Assembly: GCA_002838205.1 (NCBI GenBank)
Contig: CP017950.1
Location: 124,001 to 188,000, forward strand
DNA: 64,000 nt
Direction of reading: 5' to 3'
From: Tenericutes bacterium MZ-XQ
GTDB lineage: Bacteria > Bacillota_I > Bacilli_A > Acholeplasmatales > Acholeplasmataceae
Shown here in pieces: positions 27,399-37,529 of this stretch (positions within the stretch are counted from its first letter, which is position 1; each line of letters begins with the position of its first letter). The translations under genes and the position numbers were made by a program. The notes under the pieces are model-generated. The model worked only from the letters and a program-made list of their open reading frames with translations. It was not told where the DNA came from and searched no databases.

Positions 27399-28389
27399 TG
27401 AATAATTCTCTTCCTTTTTTTGATATCAAAAATTTATAGGTAGCTTTTGGAACTATTGATTTAATCATATCATATTTTTTTTCGGTTGCAAGTTTTCTAA
27501 CATAAGAAGCACTTATCACATTGTTCTCATAAGTTTTTCTTGGAATGACAATTAATTGATCTTTTAGCATTTCTTTCATTTTTAAGTTGTAGAATCTTGT
27601 TAGCTCATCTATAGGTTCTTCACCCACATGACGTTTATCGATTTGAAAGATGGGCATAAAGTAAGTTTTAAAAATAGAAACATCAAGTTCTGTGTATACA
27701 TCCATTTTTTGTTTTTCTTTCAAAAAATATGTAGGAAAAGTTGCTCTTGAAATCATATAGTTTGTAGAAGGCAAGATATAAACGTGACTTAAATGTTTAA
27801 TTGCTTTTTTTAGTATTGATAATCTTGTCTCATAACTCAATAAAGAAGCATCTGTTTCAACTAAAAATATAATGATATCGTCATGTATTTTTGATGTCTC
27901 TTCAATTAAGTATAGATGTCCTAAAGTCATTGGATTTAAGTTCATAACAATACAACCCCTTGATCCTTTTTTAGCAGGAAGAGATTGACTCAATTCAGTT
28001 AACGCTTTATGGATGCCATCTTTATTATTCTCGAAAAGAATAATGTCTTTTGTTTCCATAATTTTATTAAAATTATAGTTCGAAAAGATGTCTTTGTTTT
28101 CTGGTTTAGTAAATAAGAAGTAATGATTGATGTCGTGTGCTTCTAAATAAAAGAGTAAGTGTGATAATATTTTAGAGCTGATGTTTTGCGATTGATAATT
28201 TGGATCAACTGCAATCATTTTAATCACGTTATGGTCGATAGAACCAGTAGCAATCAATTTGTTTTTATCGTATAACCCAATTGTTTTAGTGACTGAGGAT
28301 TCATAGATTAAATTGTTTTTTTCAAGGAGCTCTTTGACTTCACCAATTTCTGAGTCTAAAAGTATATCCCTAATCATATAATCCATCAT
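27391..28389 (-). CDS. citC: Citrate lyase ligase (acetylates the acyl-carrier subunit)
   Basis: 332 residues. CitC activates the lyase by acetylating the prosthetic thiol using acetate and ATP. The N-terminal 130 residues form a GNAT-like domain (MIAVDPNYQSQNISSKIL). The nucleotidyltransferase part contains VMNLNPMTLGHLYLI with the family HxGH-like motif altered to TLGH, and the C-terminal ISASYVRKL. The operon needs it whether the substrate is citrate or citramalate. It overlaps citF by 4 bases. Confidence 0.88.
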   Translation of the reverse strand: MMDYMIRDILLDSEIGEVKELLEKNNLIYESSVTKTIGLYDKNKLIATGSIDHNVIKMIAVDPNYQSQNISSKILSHLLFYLEAHDINHYFLFTKPENKDIFSNYNFNKIMETKDIILFENNKDGIHKALTELSQSLPAKKGSRGCIVMNLNPMTLGHLYLIEETSKIHDDIIIFLVETDASLLSYETRLSILKKAIKHLSHVYILPSTNYMISRATFPTYFLKEKQKMDVYTELDVSIFKTYFMPIFQIDKRHVGEEPIDELTRFYNLKMKEMLKDQLIVIPRKTYENNVISASYVRKLATEKKYDMIKSIVPKATYKFLISKKGRELFNE

Positions 28390-29915
28390 TTGTGGTCTAC
28401 CTCATATATAGAATCAATGATTGATCCATCTCTATATCGAATGAGCCCAATAATTCGTTCTTTATGTTTAATGGGTTCAGGTTTATATGTTATATCGAGA
28501 GCTTTTTGATAAAGCGATTCAATAGGCGTGATGTTTAGCAAACTATCTTTTAATTTTTCCAGCAAGTCTTTTCTTCTTGGGTTGACTGCTATACCTCTTT
28601 CAGTGACGACTATATCAACACTAGTTCCAGGTGTAGAAATTGTTTCTACATGGTCTTTGATAAAAGGTATTCTCGATTTAACAAGGTTTGTCGTTATGAT
28701 TGTTAGCTTTGATTCATAAGCAGTATCACTGTGACCTCCACTACCACCCATGAGTTTGTGGGTAGAAGAAGTAGTGACATTCACATTGAAATTTAAATCA
28801 ACTTCGGTTGCACCTAAGATGACAATATCTAGTTTGCTTGCGATGTTATCTTTATAAAATGGATTTGCATATTGTGAAGCATCCATGAGATGATGGTGCT
28901 TGTTTTTCTTATATGACTCTACCGCTTCTAAATCAAATGATTGTACATCATAAAGGTCATCGAATAACTGATCTTCAAACATAGAAGTAAGACTTTTAGT
29001 TATTCCACCACTTGCGAACGAACCTTTTATATTTTGTTTGACCATTTCGCCTTTTAAAAAATGAGATACTGCGATTGATGTTGAACCAGCTCCTGTTTGG
29101 AAGCTTAAGCCATCTTTAATCAGTCCTAACTCTTTAACAAGATTTACTGTGTCTTTCGCTATTTTTAATTGGATAGGGTCTTTGGTCATTTGGGTTGTCC
29201 CTGATTCAATTCCAGTTGATAAACCAATTTGACTGACTTTTATGATATAGTCTACAAACGAATGGTCAATATCATTCGATGAAAGTTTATCTAAAATAGT
29301 ATCAGTAACAATGACTTTATGTTTTGCATAATATAAATCTGGATATATATATCCCAGTGGACCGCAAGGATTTGGCCCATCAATGCCATTTGCATTACCA
29401 TGTTTATCTGCTGCACTTGCAGCAATAAAGCAAACATCAATGTTAATATCTCCCGTTTCTATTGCTCTTGCTCTACCACCATGGGTATCCATAATTAGTA
29501 AATCTTTCATGTGTCCATAACTTATTGTATCAGCCACATCTCCACTGATATAGTTTGTATATATGGATGTGATGTGTTTGTTTTTAATAAGATCACTTAA
29601 AGGCTTATGCACTGGGAAAATAGAACTTGGTGCAAATGTCATATTTTTTAATCCACGTTTTTTAATTTCTTCAGCAACCATATTTACTAACAAATCACCA
29701 TTTCTATAATGATGGTGGAATGATAAAGTCATACCATCTTTGATCGGTATGATGTCAAATATAGCAGAAATAGAAGCTAACATTTGAGCTTCTTTTTTTG
29801 CGTATACCTTTTCGATTTTTTGGTAGACTTCTTGTTTAAAATGATCGTCAGATACAAAAGGTTTATATCCATTTGGAATCATTCTTTGAACACCGTTTTT
29901 AATCAACGTTATCAT
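28386..29915 (-). CDS. citF: Citrate/citramalate lyase, alpha subunit
   Basis: 509 residues, the usual CitF length. It moves the acyl-carrier subunit between acetate and the substrate (acyl-ACP transferase). Family features include SFHHHYRNGD near residue 65, GPLGYIYPDLYYAKH, FQTGAGSTSIAVS, and GGSGGHSDTAYESKLTII near residue 395. It sits in the same operon as glutamate mutase and methylaspartase, with no citrate transporter or oxaloacetate decarboxylase in the window. I therefore infer citramalate as the substrate. Confidence 0.9.
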   Translation of the reverse strand: MITLIKNGVQRMIPNGYKPFVSDDHFKQEVYQKIEKVYAKKEAQMLASISAIFDIIPIKDGMTLSFHHHYRNGDLLVNMVAEEIKKRGLKNMTFAPSSIFPVHKPLSDLIKNKHITSIYTNYISGDVADTISYGHMKDLLIMDTHGGRARAIETGDINIDVCFIAASAADKHGNANGIDGPNPCGPLGYIYPDLYYAKHKVIVTDTILDKLSSNDIDHSFVDYIIKVSQIGLSTGIESGTTQMTKDPIQLKIAKDTVNLVKELGLIKDGLSFQTGAGSTSIAVSHFLKGEMVKQNIKGSFASGGITKSLTSMFEDQLFDDLYDVQSFDLEAVESYKKNKHHHLMDASQYANPFYKDNIASKLDIVILGATEVDLNFNVNVTTSSTHKLMGGSGGHSDTAYESKLTIITTNLVKSRIPFIKDHVETISTPGTSVDIVVTERGIAVNPRRKDLLEKLKDSLLNITPIESLYQKALDITYKPEPIKHKERIIGLIRYRDGSIIDSIYEVDHK

Positions 29916-30748
29916 TCCTTTGACGCTTTAATGATTTGAAGGGCTCTATCGATGATTGGTTTATCAACCATTTTTCCGTCGACTGAAAAAGCTCCAAGTC
30001 CTTCTCGATCAGCTTGTTCTTTTGCGAGTAAAATTTTTTGTGCGAATAATATATCCTCTTGAGATGGTCTAAAAAGATGATTGACAGATTCAATTTGGTT
30101 CGGATGTATACATGCTTTTGCGTTCATACCGAGTTGTTTTGCATATTCAATATCCTTGTTTAGTCCATCAATATCATTTGTATCAGTAAAGGGTGTGTCA
30201 ATGGCATCAATACCCATGGATTTTGCAGCGTAGATAACCATGTTTCTAGCAAATTCGATTTCTTTTCCCTCAAGTGTTCTACGAACACCTAGATATGTAG
30301 ACAAATCTTCAGCACCCAATAGTAATCCATTTACTCTTGGTTGTTTTGCAATAGATAGAGCATTTAAGATGGATTCAGGTGTTTCAATTAAAGCAATTAC
30401 TTGAATTTTGTGAGTGAGCCTATATTTTTTTTCTAAAGTAGAAAGTTTTTTATCAAGCAATTTTAATACATCAGTGTCTGCTTTAGGTAAACAAACTGTA
30501 TCGATTTGCTCGCACATGATGAGATCTAGATCGTTGATCTCATTAATTCTTACAATTTTTTCAATATTTTTTAAATGAAAATGTTTGAAAAAAGAAGCAA
30601 GTAAGTCCATTGCTGCATCTTTTTCTGTGAGTGCCACACCATCTTCTAAATCGAAAATGATACCGTCAGCATCAAAAATATCAACATTTTGTAGCATGCC
30701 TGGATGATTCGCTGGGATAAATAATAAACTTTTTCTCATTTCAAACAC
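29912..30748 (-). CDS. citE: Citrate/citramalate lyase, beta subunit
   Basis: 278 residues. CitE cleaves the acyl-ACP adduct (citryl-ACP, or here probably citramalyl-ACP to acetyl-ACP and pyruvate). HpcH/HpaI-type TIM barrel features are visible: RKSLLFIPANHP at the start, DGIIFDLEDGVALTEKD near residue 28, a conserved LIETPESILNA, and KACIHPNQIE near residue 215. It overlaps citD by 8 bases and citF by 4 bases. Confidence 0.92.
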   Translation of the reverse strand: MFEMRKSLLFIPANHPGMLQNVDIFDADGIIFDLEDGVALTEKDAAMDLLASFFKHFHLKNIEKIVRINEINDLDLIMCEQIDTVCLPKADTDVLKLLDKKLSTLEKKYRLTHKIQVIALIETPESILNALSIAKQPRVNGLLLGAEDLSTYLGVRRTLEGKEIEFARNMVIYAAKSMGIDAIDTPFTDTNDIDGLNKDIEYAKQLGMNAKACIHPNQIESVNHLFRPSQEDILFAQKILLAKEQADREGLGAFSVDGKMVDKPIIDRALQIIKASKE

Positions 30749-31004
30749 CTAACCTTTTAATCGCTGTTTTGATTCTAGCGATGATTGTATAATCTAGTGC
30801 GCCTTTATCTTTAATATAAACATGGATGTTGGATATGTTTAAAGAAGATAATGTTTCTAAAGCAACTTTTTCAATTTGTTTTCCAAATTGCTCTTTAACA
30901 ACACTATCAATTTCAATAGTAATACCTTCGCTTTTTTTAACTGTTACTATACAATCATTAGATTCGTATGTTCCAGCTGTAGCAGAATTTTTCAGATTGA
31001 TCAC
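30741..31004 (-). CDS. citD: Citrate/citramalate lyase acyl carrier protein (gamma)
   Basis: 87-residue acyl carrier subunit. The conserved SATAGTYESND near the N-terminus contains the serine (S15 or nearby) to which CitX attaches the CoA-derived prosthetic group. Starts one base after the mal stop, in the same operon. It is a short but clearly real gene with the standard family length. Confidence 0.9.
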   Translation of the reverse strand: MINLKNSATAGTYESNDCIVTVKKSEGITIEIDSVVKEQFGKQIEKVALETLSSLNISNIHVYIKDKGALDYTIIARIKTAIKRLGV

Positions 31005-32249
31005 CTATCTTTTGATTTTTGAAAGTGAAAGTACTCTTTCCATTTCATTTTTTACAATCATATAGCCACCATCGACGTCCATACCTGGTTTTGCTAAACA
31101 CACATCAGCACCAGCACCAATCGCTACATGGGTTGTAGCAATTGCAGATAAATTCGTTTCATTACATGTACCACCACAATATGCACCTATGCCTTTTTCT
31201 TTACAATAAAGAATAGCTTCAGCGATATGATGTAGACCACCTAAATCAGGTGTTTTGATTTGCAATACATGACCAGCTTTATGATCAGCAAAATATTTAA
31301 TATCATCTAAATTATTACACCACTCATCAGCAACGATTTCGATATTGATATTTTGCTCTTCTAAAAGTTCTCTTAATTTTTTTAGCATCAACATAGTATC
31401 TTCACGATTGCCTTGATCAAATGGACCTTCTAAACGTAGTTTAAAAGGAGAAGCAGCTTCTTCAAGATCTCTACAATATGATACGATCTGATCAAGGTCA
31501 TCATTAAACGCTATACCAATGGTTCCATAAACATCAATATGAAGAATTGGGCTATAATCGTCTTTGATTCTTTGGGTGATGATTCTGTTTTTCAACCATT
31601 CAATATAAGCAATCAGTTTTTCACCATGATAGCCTAGTTTCTCTTTGACGTTATTGATTAACGCATGAGGAAGTGAATCAACTTCTTTTAGAATCATTTT
31701 GTCAACGTTAGTATATCTGTCATCACCTGTTTGTGCAAATATTGGAATTGAGGCTAAAGTTTTTAAATTTGGATTATATTCATTTCTAATCACTTCTGCC
31801 ATCGTTATTTTTTCTTTTAAAGATACTGCAGAAAGTAAGGCTTGTGAAACACCATATCGAATTGCAGTATGCAATCTTTTGCCTTCAATTTTTAGTAGAT
31901 CAAAAGCATTTGCCATATCTTTAAAAGTTGTGATTTCTTGGTCAAGCAAAAATGGTTTTATATGCTTTTCCATAAAAGGAATATAAGTGTCAGCTAAAAA
32001 CAATGGATCTCTGCCTCCAGCACCACTATACTGTACGGCTGCACAATCACCGATTGCAACTGATCCATCATCCAAGATAAGTTGAATGGATATAGCCTCA
32101 CCAGGAACTCTTATTTTCTCAAAACCATCTGTTAAAGGTTCTCCAACATATAAGAAACCATCATGGATGGCATCCTTTTTGATGGCTTTTTGATCGTCAA
32201 AATAAAATCCTGTATAAGATTTTGTAAATATAACCTCTTTTATCTTCAT
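31005..32249 (-). CDS. mal: Methylaspartate ammonia-lyase
   Basis: 414 residues, enolase superfamily. It converts (2S,3S)-3-methylaspartate to mesaconate and ammonia. Family markers: DCAAVQYSGAGGRDPLF (about residues 68-84), the metal and catalytic residues in HIDVYGTIG and VADEWCN, and the catalytic lysine in VLQIKTPDLGG (about residue 330). It overlaps glmE by 4 bases. Together with GlmS/E it defines the methylaspartate route of glutamate fermentation. Confidence 0.96.
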   Translation of the reverse strand: MKIKEVIFTKSYTGFYFDDQKAIKKDAIHDGFLYVGEPLTDGFEKIRVPGEAISIQLILDDGSVAIGDCAAVQYSGAGGRDPLFLADTYIPFMEKHIKPFLLDQEITTFKDMANAFDLLKIEGKRLHTAIRYGVSQALLSAVSLKEKITMAEVIRNEYNPNLKTLASIPIFAQTGDDRYTNVDKMILKEVDSLPHALINNVKEKLGYHGEKLIAYIEWLKNRIITQRIKDDYSPILHIDVYGTIGIAFNDDLDQIVSYCRDLEEAASPFKLRLEGPFDQGNREDTMLMLKKLRELLEEQNINIEIVADEWCNNLDDIKYFADHKAGHVLQIKTPDLGGLHHIAEAILYCKEKGIGAYCGGTCNETNLSAIATTHVAIGAGADVCLAKPGMDVDGGYMIVKNEMERVLSLSKIKR

Positions 32250-33700
32250 TTTAATCTTCCAATTAGATGTCCCATGCCAACTGCGTATACATCATCAACA
32301 GTCATTTGGAAATCTAATGCTCTTTGTTCCTGAGTAGCCCTTTCTAGTAATTTTTCTTTGTGGAACCTTTTGATTTCTTCAGACATACCTAAATGTCCAA
32401 ACTCTAATATTCTTATACAACCCTCATTATCTCTTGCAGGTAAAATTTCACCATGTGTTTGCTTACTTGGTGCAAACGGTACATCGATAATACCATATTC
32501 AAAAGCTTTAATAACACCAACTGCAACATCACCCATACCTAAATCAATAACTTTATCCATCAGGCAAGTCACTTCTTTACGAATCATTTCTTTTTCGACT
32601 TTCAGTTTTTCTGAATCAGGATAAGATTGATCTTTTAAAAGGTTAACGACAACTTTTGAAGCTTTGATACCAGCAGCGTTCATTTCTTTGGTTGGAACGC
32701 CAATGGATTCAACAGGAGTTTTGGTGATCATCTTGGTTGCTTTTGATAAAGCAGCAACTGTTGATGCCATTGAAATTAAACCAAAAGCTTCAGATTCATC
32801 TTGTGGAAATCCGCCCATCCATTGATGAAAGACAGTTGTTACATGCATATTTTTATGTCCAAAAGTAAACAAGTAATACTCAGTTAACTCTTTTAGCATT
32901 TGCATAGCCGCGACATCTTGTGTCACATTGCCACACTGACCATAACCCACTGTGATGTGTTTAACACCTTGAGTTGCAGCTAAAATACTTTCAATAATAC
33001 CAATAGTAATCGCGATAGAAGGAGGTACTAAAGTACCAGTTAATGGACCGAAGGGTTCTCTATTAATGTGGATGCCTTGTTCCTCGTAATAACCAACTAA
33101 ACGATCACAATATTGCCAGTAGTAGATGGAGTCAGATAATGAGATATTCTTGGCATATGGAATATTATAAGATATTCCTCCACCTTCATTTGAAGTCCAT
33201 CCAGCAGCATGTATAATTTCAGATAATAATCTTGCATCTGGTGTTCCATGTCTTGCTTGTAGAGGTACATGCAGATGATCTAATAGTTTTTTACAACCTG
33301 AAACACCATGATTTACAGCAGGGAAACCATTAAGAAGTGAACGACCTTCACGTTTGCTGATTTCTATACCTTCCTCAGCTTCTTGATGTCTGTTATGTCT
33401 TGTATAAGAGTCTATGGTTGCTGGCAAAAAATCAGCTCCAGCTTTTTCAAGATGACTTAATAGTTCAATCATACCCTCAACTGTTGCAACTCCAGCTCTT
33501 GGTTGAACATACGTTCTTTGTTCTTTTTCAGCCTTTAATAATTTTAACGCAAAATTTTTATGATCAGGAACAGCCTTTAGTGTTTTTACCGCTTGTTCTA
33601 AATCAAGCATAGGATCTTGACCAGTTGGCCATGATGATAACACTTCTTTTCTAACTTCCAAAAATTTTTCAAGTGACCATTTTTTATTTCTAACTTGCAT
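32246..33700 (-). CDS. glmE: Glutamate mutase, epsilon subunit
   Basis: 484 residues, the standard MutE/GlmE length. With GlmS and adenosylcobalamin it rearranges L-glutamate to threo-3-methylaspartate. Conserved stretches include PRAGVATVEGMIELL near residue 70, PLQARHGTPDARLL near residue 165, and TVGYGQCGNVTQDVAAMQ near residue 255. It follows glmL by 9 bases and overlaps mal. Confidence 0.96.
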   Translation of the reverse strand: MQVRNKKWSLEKFLEVRKEVLSSWPTGQDPMLDLEQAVKTLKAVPDHKNFALKLLKAEKEQRTYVQPRAGVATVEGMIELLSHLEKAGADFLPATIDSYTRHNRHQEAEEGIEISKREGRSLLNGFPAVNHGVSGCKKLLDHLHVPLQARHGTPDARLLSEIIHAAGWTSNEGGGISYNIPYAKNISLSDSIYYWQYCDRLVGYYEEQGIHINREPFGPLTGTLVPPSIAITIGIIESILAATQGVKHITVGYGQCGNVTQDVAAMQMLKELTEYYLFTFGHKNMHVTTVFHQWMGGFPQDESEAFGLISMASTVAALSKATKMITKTPVESIGVPTKEMNAAGIKASKVVVNLLKDQSYPDSEKLKVEKEMIRKEVTCLMDKVIDLGMGDVAVGVIKAFEYGIIDVPFAPSKQTHGEILPARDNEGCIRILEFGHLGMSEEIKRFHKEKLLERATQEQRALDFQMTVDDVYAVGMGHLIGRLK

Positions 33701-33709
33701 GATAGGCTC

Positions 33710-35095
33710 CTATAGTTTAACCATGTATTTTTTCATAATTCTAAGTGCAATTTCTGGATGGTCCATAGATAATAAACCCATAGCAGATAAGATATAGGTT
33801 TTATCAAGTAAATATTCTGGATTCTGTGGACGTAGCTCCATCGGTTTGCTAGCCATTTTTACGCCATTTTTTAAGATTGCGACCGGATCTTTACTGCTAA
33901 TTACTACGCCACCGGTCCCAATAAAATAGTTTGTTTGAGTTAAATCTTTTCCAACTTGGTAGTACATAACACCCATCGGTGTATAAACACCTTTTAAGGT
34001 ACCAACATGTCTTGATGTCGCTACATCGATGCATTTACCTGCAAAAATATCATCTGCAATATAATCTTCATCGGTAGACGATATAAATTCAATATCATCA
34101 TGACGTTTATGAGCTTCAGCCTCAATGTCCACATTTCGAGATTTCCAATGGCTTATTTCAGACGCAGTAAAAGATTGAAGGATACCTAGTGATGAGTATC
34201 TCATGCCTAAATCACCTTCAACCGTACGTTTAGCATAGGGCTCTTCTAAACCAGATAAAATTGCATTCATTTGTGTAGGTAAACCAGAACTCATTGAGTA
34301 AATATCAGTCGTAGCTCCCCCAACATCTGCAAGCATCAAATCACCTAAACCAGGTTCATCTCCGAAACCGGTTGATAATAACTCTGCAGCCATTAAAACA
34401 GCATTTGGTGTAGGAAGTACAACTTCACCAACGAGTTTTTCGACTTTTTTTATACCTTTAGCTTCAATAATATTTTTAACGAATATATCTTTGATTGTGT
34501 CCTTTGCACTATTGATGTTTAAGACATTAAGTCTAGGCATGACATTTTCACAAATATAAAACTCTTTATTTGCTTTTTTAAGAATTTCTTCAATCTCATC
34601 AGTAGCATCTTTGTTTCCAGCAAAAACAATAGGTGCCTTAATGTCTGATTTAGCTAGTTGCTTAGCATTGTGAATGACACATTCTTTATTGCCACCATTT
34701 GCTCCGCCAGCAAGTAGGATAATATCGATATTTTTATTCTTAATTTCTTCAACTTCGTGAAGGTTAATGTTGTGTGATAAAATGAGTTCAACTTTTGCGC
34801 CAGCACCAAGACATACTCTTCTTGCTGCTTCAGTAGTTAACTCTTCAACAAGACCTATAGCAACCATCTTAAGTCCACCAGCAGCAGAAGAACATGCTGT
34901 GATTTTATCAAACTTAATTTCATAACCGATTTTTGCATGAAGTCTTTCTAAAGCTTTTTGATATCCAATAATGATATCCTTTTCAACAGTAGTAATTGCT
35001 TTTGCAGTCGCGATGATTTCTTCCTTATCTAAATCAACAGCTGTTAGCTTGGTAAAGGTAGAACCAAAATCGACAAGCAAATATGTTTTCATCAA
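33710..35095 (-). CDS. glmL: Glutamate mutase accessory protein GlmL (ASKHA ATPase)
   Basis: 461 residues. GlmL/MutL belongs to the actin-like ATPase superfamily and is thought to reactivate glutamate mutase by exchanging damaged cofactor. The phosphate-1 motif [15 protein letters not shown] is at the N-terminus; later motifs are [12 protein letters not shown] and [13 protein letters not shown] near residue 255. It lies between glmS and glmE, the usual order. It overlaps glmS by 4 bases. Confidence 0.94.
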   Translation of the reverse strand: MMKTYLLVDFGSTFTKLTAVDLDKEEIIATAKAITTVEKDIIIGYQKALERLHAKIGYEIKFDKITACSSAAGGLKMVAIGLVEELTTEAARRVCLGAGAKVELILSHNINLHEVEEIKNKNIDIILLAGGANGGNKECVIHNAKQLAKSDIKAPIVFAGNKDATDEIEEILKKANKEFYICENVMPRLNVLNINSAKDTIKDIFVKNIIEAKGIKKVEKLVGEVVLPTPNAVLMAAELLSTGFGDEPGLGDLMLADVGGATTDIYSMSSGLPTQMNAILSGLEEPYAKRTVEGDLGMRYSSLGILQSFTASEISHWKSRNVDIEAEAHKRHDDIEFISSTDEDYIADDIFAGKCIDVATSRHVGTLKGVYTPMGVMYYQVGKDLTQTNYFIGTGGVVISSKDPVAILKNGVKMASKPMELRPQNPEYLLDKTYILSAMGLLSMDHPEIALRIMKKYMVKL

Positions 35096-35499
35096 ATGCC
35101 CCCTAAGTCTAATTTGATTGTATCTAGTACGTCATCAATTTTTACACCAGGTGGATAGACTCTATTGAAACCCATGTTTTTGAATCTGCTTTCAACCTCA
35201 TCAAAATCTTGTTTTCCAACGACAATATTCCCGCCAACATAAAGCAAAATATGATCTAACCCAGCTTCTTCACATTTTTCTCTCATGCCACGACAATCTA
35301 GTTCGCCATGACCATATAAAGACGATACTAAAATTAAAGAAGCCGATGTCTCTATAGCTGCGTTTATAAAATCTTCTTGAGATGACAATACACCTACATT
35401 TACAACATTAAAACCCTCTTTTGTAAGTGTGTACTCAATGATCTTATTGCCTACAGCGTGAACATCAGCTCCGATAACTCCGATTACGATAGTTTTCAT
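35092..35499 (-). CDS. glmS: Glutamate mutase, sigma (B12-binding) subunit
   Basis: 135 residues. The cobalamin-binding signature DxHxxG appears as DVHAVG at about residues 12-17, followed by the [12 protein letters not shown] and GGNIVVGK segments of the B12 fold. It is the first gene of the nine-gene glutamate operon. The start ATG at 35499 follows CCGGAGGAAG at ideal spacing. It should not be confused with glucosamine synthase or DNA repair mutS, which share symbols. Confidence 0.96.
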   Translation of the reverse strand: MKTIVIGVIGADVHAVGNKIIEYTLTKEGFNVVNVGVLSSQEDFINAAIETSASLILVSSLYGHGELDCRGMREKCEEAGLDHILLYVGGNIVVGKQDFDEVESRFKNMGFNRVYPPGVKIDDVLDTIKLDLGGI

Positions 35500-35541
35500 T
35501 ACTTCCTCCGGTATGGATTTATAGAAAATTTTTATAATATA

Positions 35542-35593
35542 TAAAAACGCTTACATACACTTGTATTCTAAAACATTTTATACGAAAAAACAA
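35542..35593 (-). promoter_or_regulatory. Glutamate operon promoter with cre-like site
   Basis: On the minus strand -35 TTGTTT (35588-35593), 17-base spacer, -10 TAGAAT (35565-35570). Just downstream of the expected start is TGTAAGCGTTTTTA (plus 35542-35555), one mismatch from the CcpA cre consensus and nearly identical in its left half to the hutH site. The remaining 35594-35704 is A/T-rich with nothing recognised. Confidence 0.6.
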
Positions 35594-35710
35594 CAGTAAA
35601 AAGCCTTTTTTCATATTTTTTTCATAAAAATATGTCAATTTAATAAATATGAAAAGAAATATCAAGAATGTAAGAAAAACTGTAGTCTTTCATTTGTTTT
35701 CATTATAAAA

Positions 35711-35735
35711 AAAATGACTTTAAAAAAGTCATTTT
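35711..35735 (-). terminator. Terminator after lysS
   Basis: Inverted repeat AAAATGACTTT / AAAGTCATTTT with a three-base loop; on the minus strand it is followed by a run of T. Confidence 0.7.
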
Positions 35736-35743
35736 TAAGTAAA

Positions 35744-37228
35744 TTATCTGTGTTTTAAATGTGGGAATAAGATGACATCTCTGATGTTTGGTGTGTTTGT
35801 TAATAACATAATGAATCGATCGATACCAATACCGATACCACCAGTAGGAGGCATACCATATTCTAATGCTTCAACAAAATCAATATCCATTTCTGTCGCT
35901 TCATCATTTCCTAAATCTTTTTCTTTTAATTGGTTTTCAAATCTTTCTTTTTGATCGATTGGATCATTGAGTTCACTAAATGCATTTGCATATTCACTTC
36001 TCATGATGAATAATTCAAAACGATCAGTAAATCTTGGATCTTCAGCATTCTTTTTCGCGAGTGGAGAAATTTCAATTGGATGACCATAAACAATTGTTGG
36101 TTGAATGATCTTGTCTTCTACGTAATGTTCAAAGAAAGCTTCAACAATATGACCATAACTAAAATGCTTTTCAACGTGGATGCCATGCTCTTTTGCAACT
36201 GCTTTTGCTTCATCTAAAGTCATTTGTTGCCAGAAGTCAACACCAGAAATTTCTTTAACTGCATCAACCATATGCCAACGTTTCCAAGGTGCTTGCATAT
36301 GAATGATTTCATCTTGATAAGAAATATCATATGATCCTAAAATTTCTTTAGTTACTGTTGATAGACAACCTTCAACTAAGTCCATCATATCTTCCATATC
36401 TGCATAAGCAAGATATGCTTCAATCGTTGTGAATTCTGGATTATGCTTAGCATCCATACCTTCATTTCTAAATAATCTACCGATTTCATAAACTGCTTCA
36501 AGACCACCAACGATTAAGCGTTTAAGCGGAAGTTCTGTTGCAATTCTTAAATAGAAATCCATATCTAATGCATTATGGTGAGTCACAAATGGACGTGCAG
36601 CAGCACCACCTAAAATGGACTGAAGCACTGGAGTTTCAACTTCGATAAACCCTCTTGAATCAAAATAGTTTTGAATCGCTCTAATAATTTTTGGACGAGT
36701 CATTGCAACTTTTCTTGCATCTTCATTAACGATTAAATCCACATAACGTCTACGTCTTGATTCCTCTTTGTCTTGAAGACCATGGAATTTATCAGGAAGT
36801 GGGCGTAAAGCTTTTGTTAAGTGTGTGTATTCTGAAGCTTTAACAGTGAGTTCATTGGTTTTTGTTCTAAAAAGAACACCTTTGATACCAACAATGTCTC
36901 CTAAATCAGCTTGTTTAAAAAGCTTGTAGCTTTCTTCACCAATTTGATCTTGTCGTACGTAGACTTGGATTTGTCCATCACGGTCTTTAAGGTGCATAAA
37001 TCCTGCTTTGCCTTGACCTCTTTTAAGGATAATACGACCTGCTATAGATACTTCTATATGTTTTTCTTCTAGTTGATCATGATCAAATGGTTCATATGTG
37101 TCATGAATCGTTTTTGCATCATGTGTTCTTATATATTTTTGACCAAAGGGCTCAACCCCCATGTCTTTTAATTCTTGTGCTTTTTGTCTACGCACAAGTT
37201 GTTGTTCATTGATATCATCTGGATACAT
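35744..37228 (-). CDS. lysS: Lysyl-tRNA synthetase, class II
   Basis: 494 residues. It charges tRNA-Lys. The N-terminal OB-fold anticodon domain spans about residues 55-150 ([18 protein letters not shown]). Class II motifs follow: motif 1 near [16 protein letters not shown], motif 2 near [15 protein letters not shown], and motif 3 at the C-terminal [12 protein letters not shown]. It has its own extended -10 promoter (TGATATAAT, minus strand) just after the rqcP terminator and is monocistronic. Confidence 0.97.
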   Translation of the reverse strand: MYPDDINEQQLVRRQKAQELKDMGVEPFGQKYIRTHDAKTIHDTYEPFDHDQLEEKHIEVSIAGRIILKRGQGKAGFMHLKDRDGQIQVYVRQDQIGEESYKLFKQADLGDIVGIKGVLFRTKTNELTVKASEYTHLTKALRPLPDKFHGLQDKEESRRRRYVDLIVNEDARKVAMTRPKIIRAIQNYFDSRGFIEVETPVLQSILGGAAARPFVTHHNALDMDFYLRIATELPLKRLIVGGLEAVYEIGRLFRNEGMDAKHNPEFTTIEAYLAYADMEDMMDLVEGCLSTVTKEILGSYDISYQDEIIHMQAPWKRWHMVDAVKEISGVDFWQQMTLDEAKAVAKEHGIHVEKHFSYGHIVEAFFEHYVEDKIIQPTIVYGHPIEISPLAKKNAEDPRFTDRFELFIMRSEYANAFSELNDPIDQKERFENQLKEKDLGNDEATEMDIDFVEALEYGMPPTGGIGIGIDRFIMLLTNTPNIRDVILFPHLKHR

Positions 37229-37267
37229 ATTCTAATCCTCCTAATCCTTGATATTATATCATAGAAA

Positions 37268-37292
37268 AAGCCATAATTAAATATTATGGCCT
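37268..37292 (-). terminator. Terminator after rqcP
   Basis: Stem GCCATAAT (37270-37277) / ATTATGGC (37283-37290) followed on the minus strand by CTTTTT. The rqcP stop codon lies within the stem, and the lysS -10 comes immediately after. Confidence 0.7.
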
Positions 37293-37529
37293 TTTTTCTT
37301 CACTTAAAAGTTCATACATCAATTCATCCTTTTTAGGTGTTAAACTTGTTATTTTAACTTTGATTATTTTTAATCCTAAGTGAAGTGTTATGATGTCATT
37401 TTCTTTAACTGTAGAAGAAGGTTTTGCGATTTTATCGTTTATTTCTACTTTATCTTTAGTTGCAGCTTCTTTAGCTACAGTTCTGCGTTTAATGAGTCTA
37501 GCAACTTTTAAATACTTATCAAGACGCAT
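37284..37529 (-). CDS. rqcP: S4-domain RNA-binding protein RqcP
   Basis: 81 residues, an S4 domain ([21 protein letters not shown]) spanning nearly the whole protein. This matches RqcP (YabO), which works with RqcH to add C-terminal alanine tails on stalled large subunits in Bacillus; Hsp15 is the proteobacterial relative. In Bacillus it lies in the same tilS-hpt-ftsH neighbourhood, supporting the call. It overlaps ftsH by 11 bases and is the last gene of that operon. Confidence 0.85.
   Translation of the reverse strand: MRLDKYLKVARLIKRRTVAKEAATKDKVEINDKIAKPSSTVKENDIITLHLGLKIIKVKITSLTPKKDELMYELLSEEKRP

Noticed and set aside
26130-31004. Citrate fermentation operon
   Set aside because: All citrate lyase parts are there, but no citrate carrier or oxaloacetate decarboxylase, and the operon starts with glutamate mutase; citramalate lyase is the better reading.
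35500-35743. Cobalamin riboswitch before the B12-dependent glutamate mutase operon
   Set aside because: The conserved B12-box and core motifs are absent; only a promoter, a cre-like site and the lysS terminator are visible.
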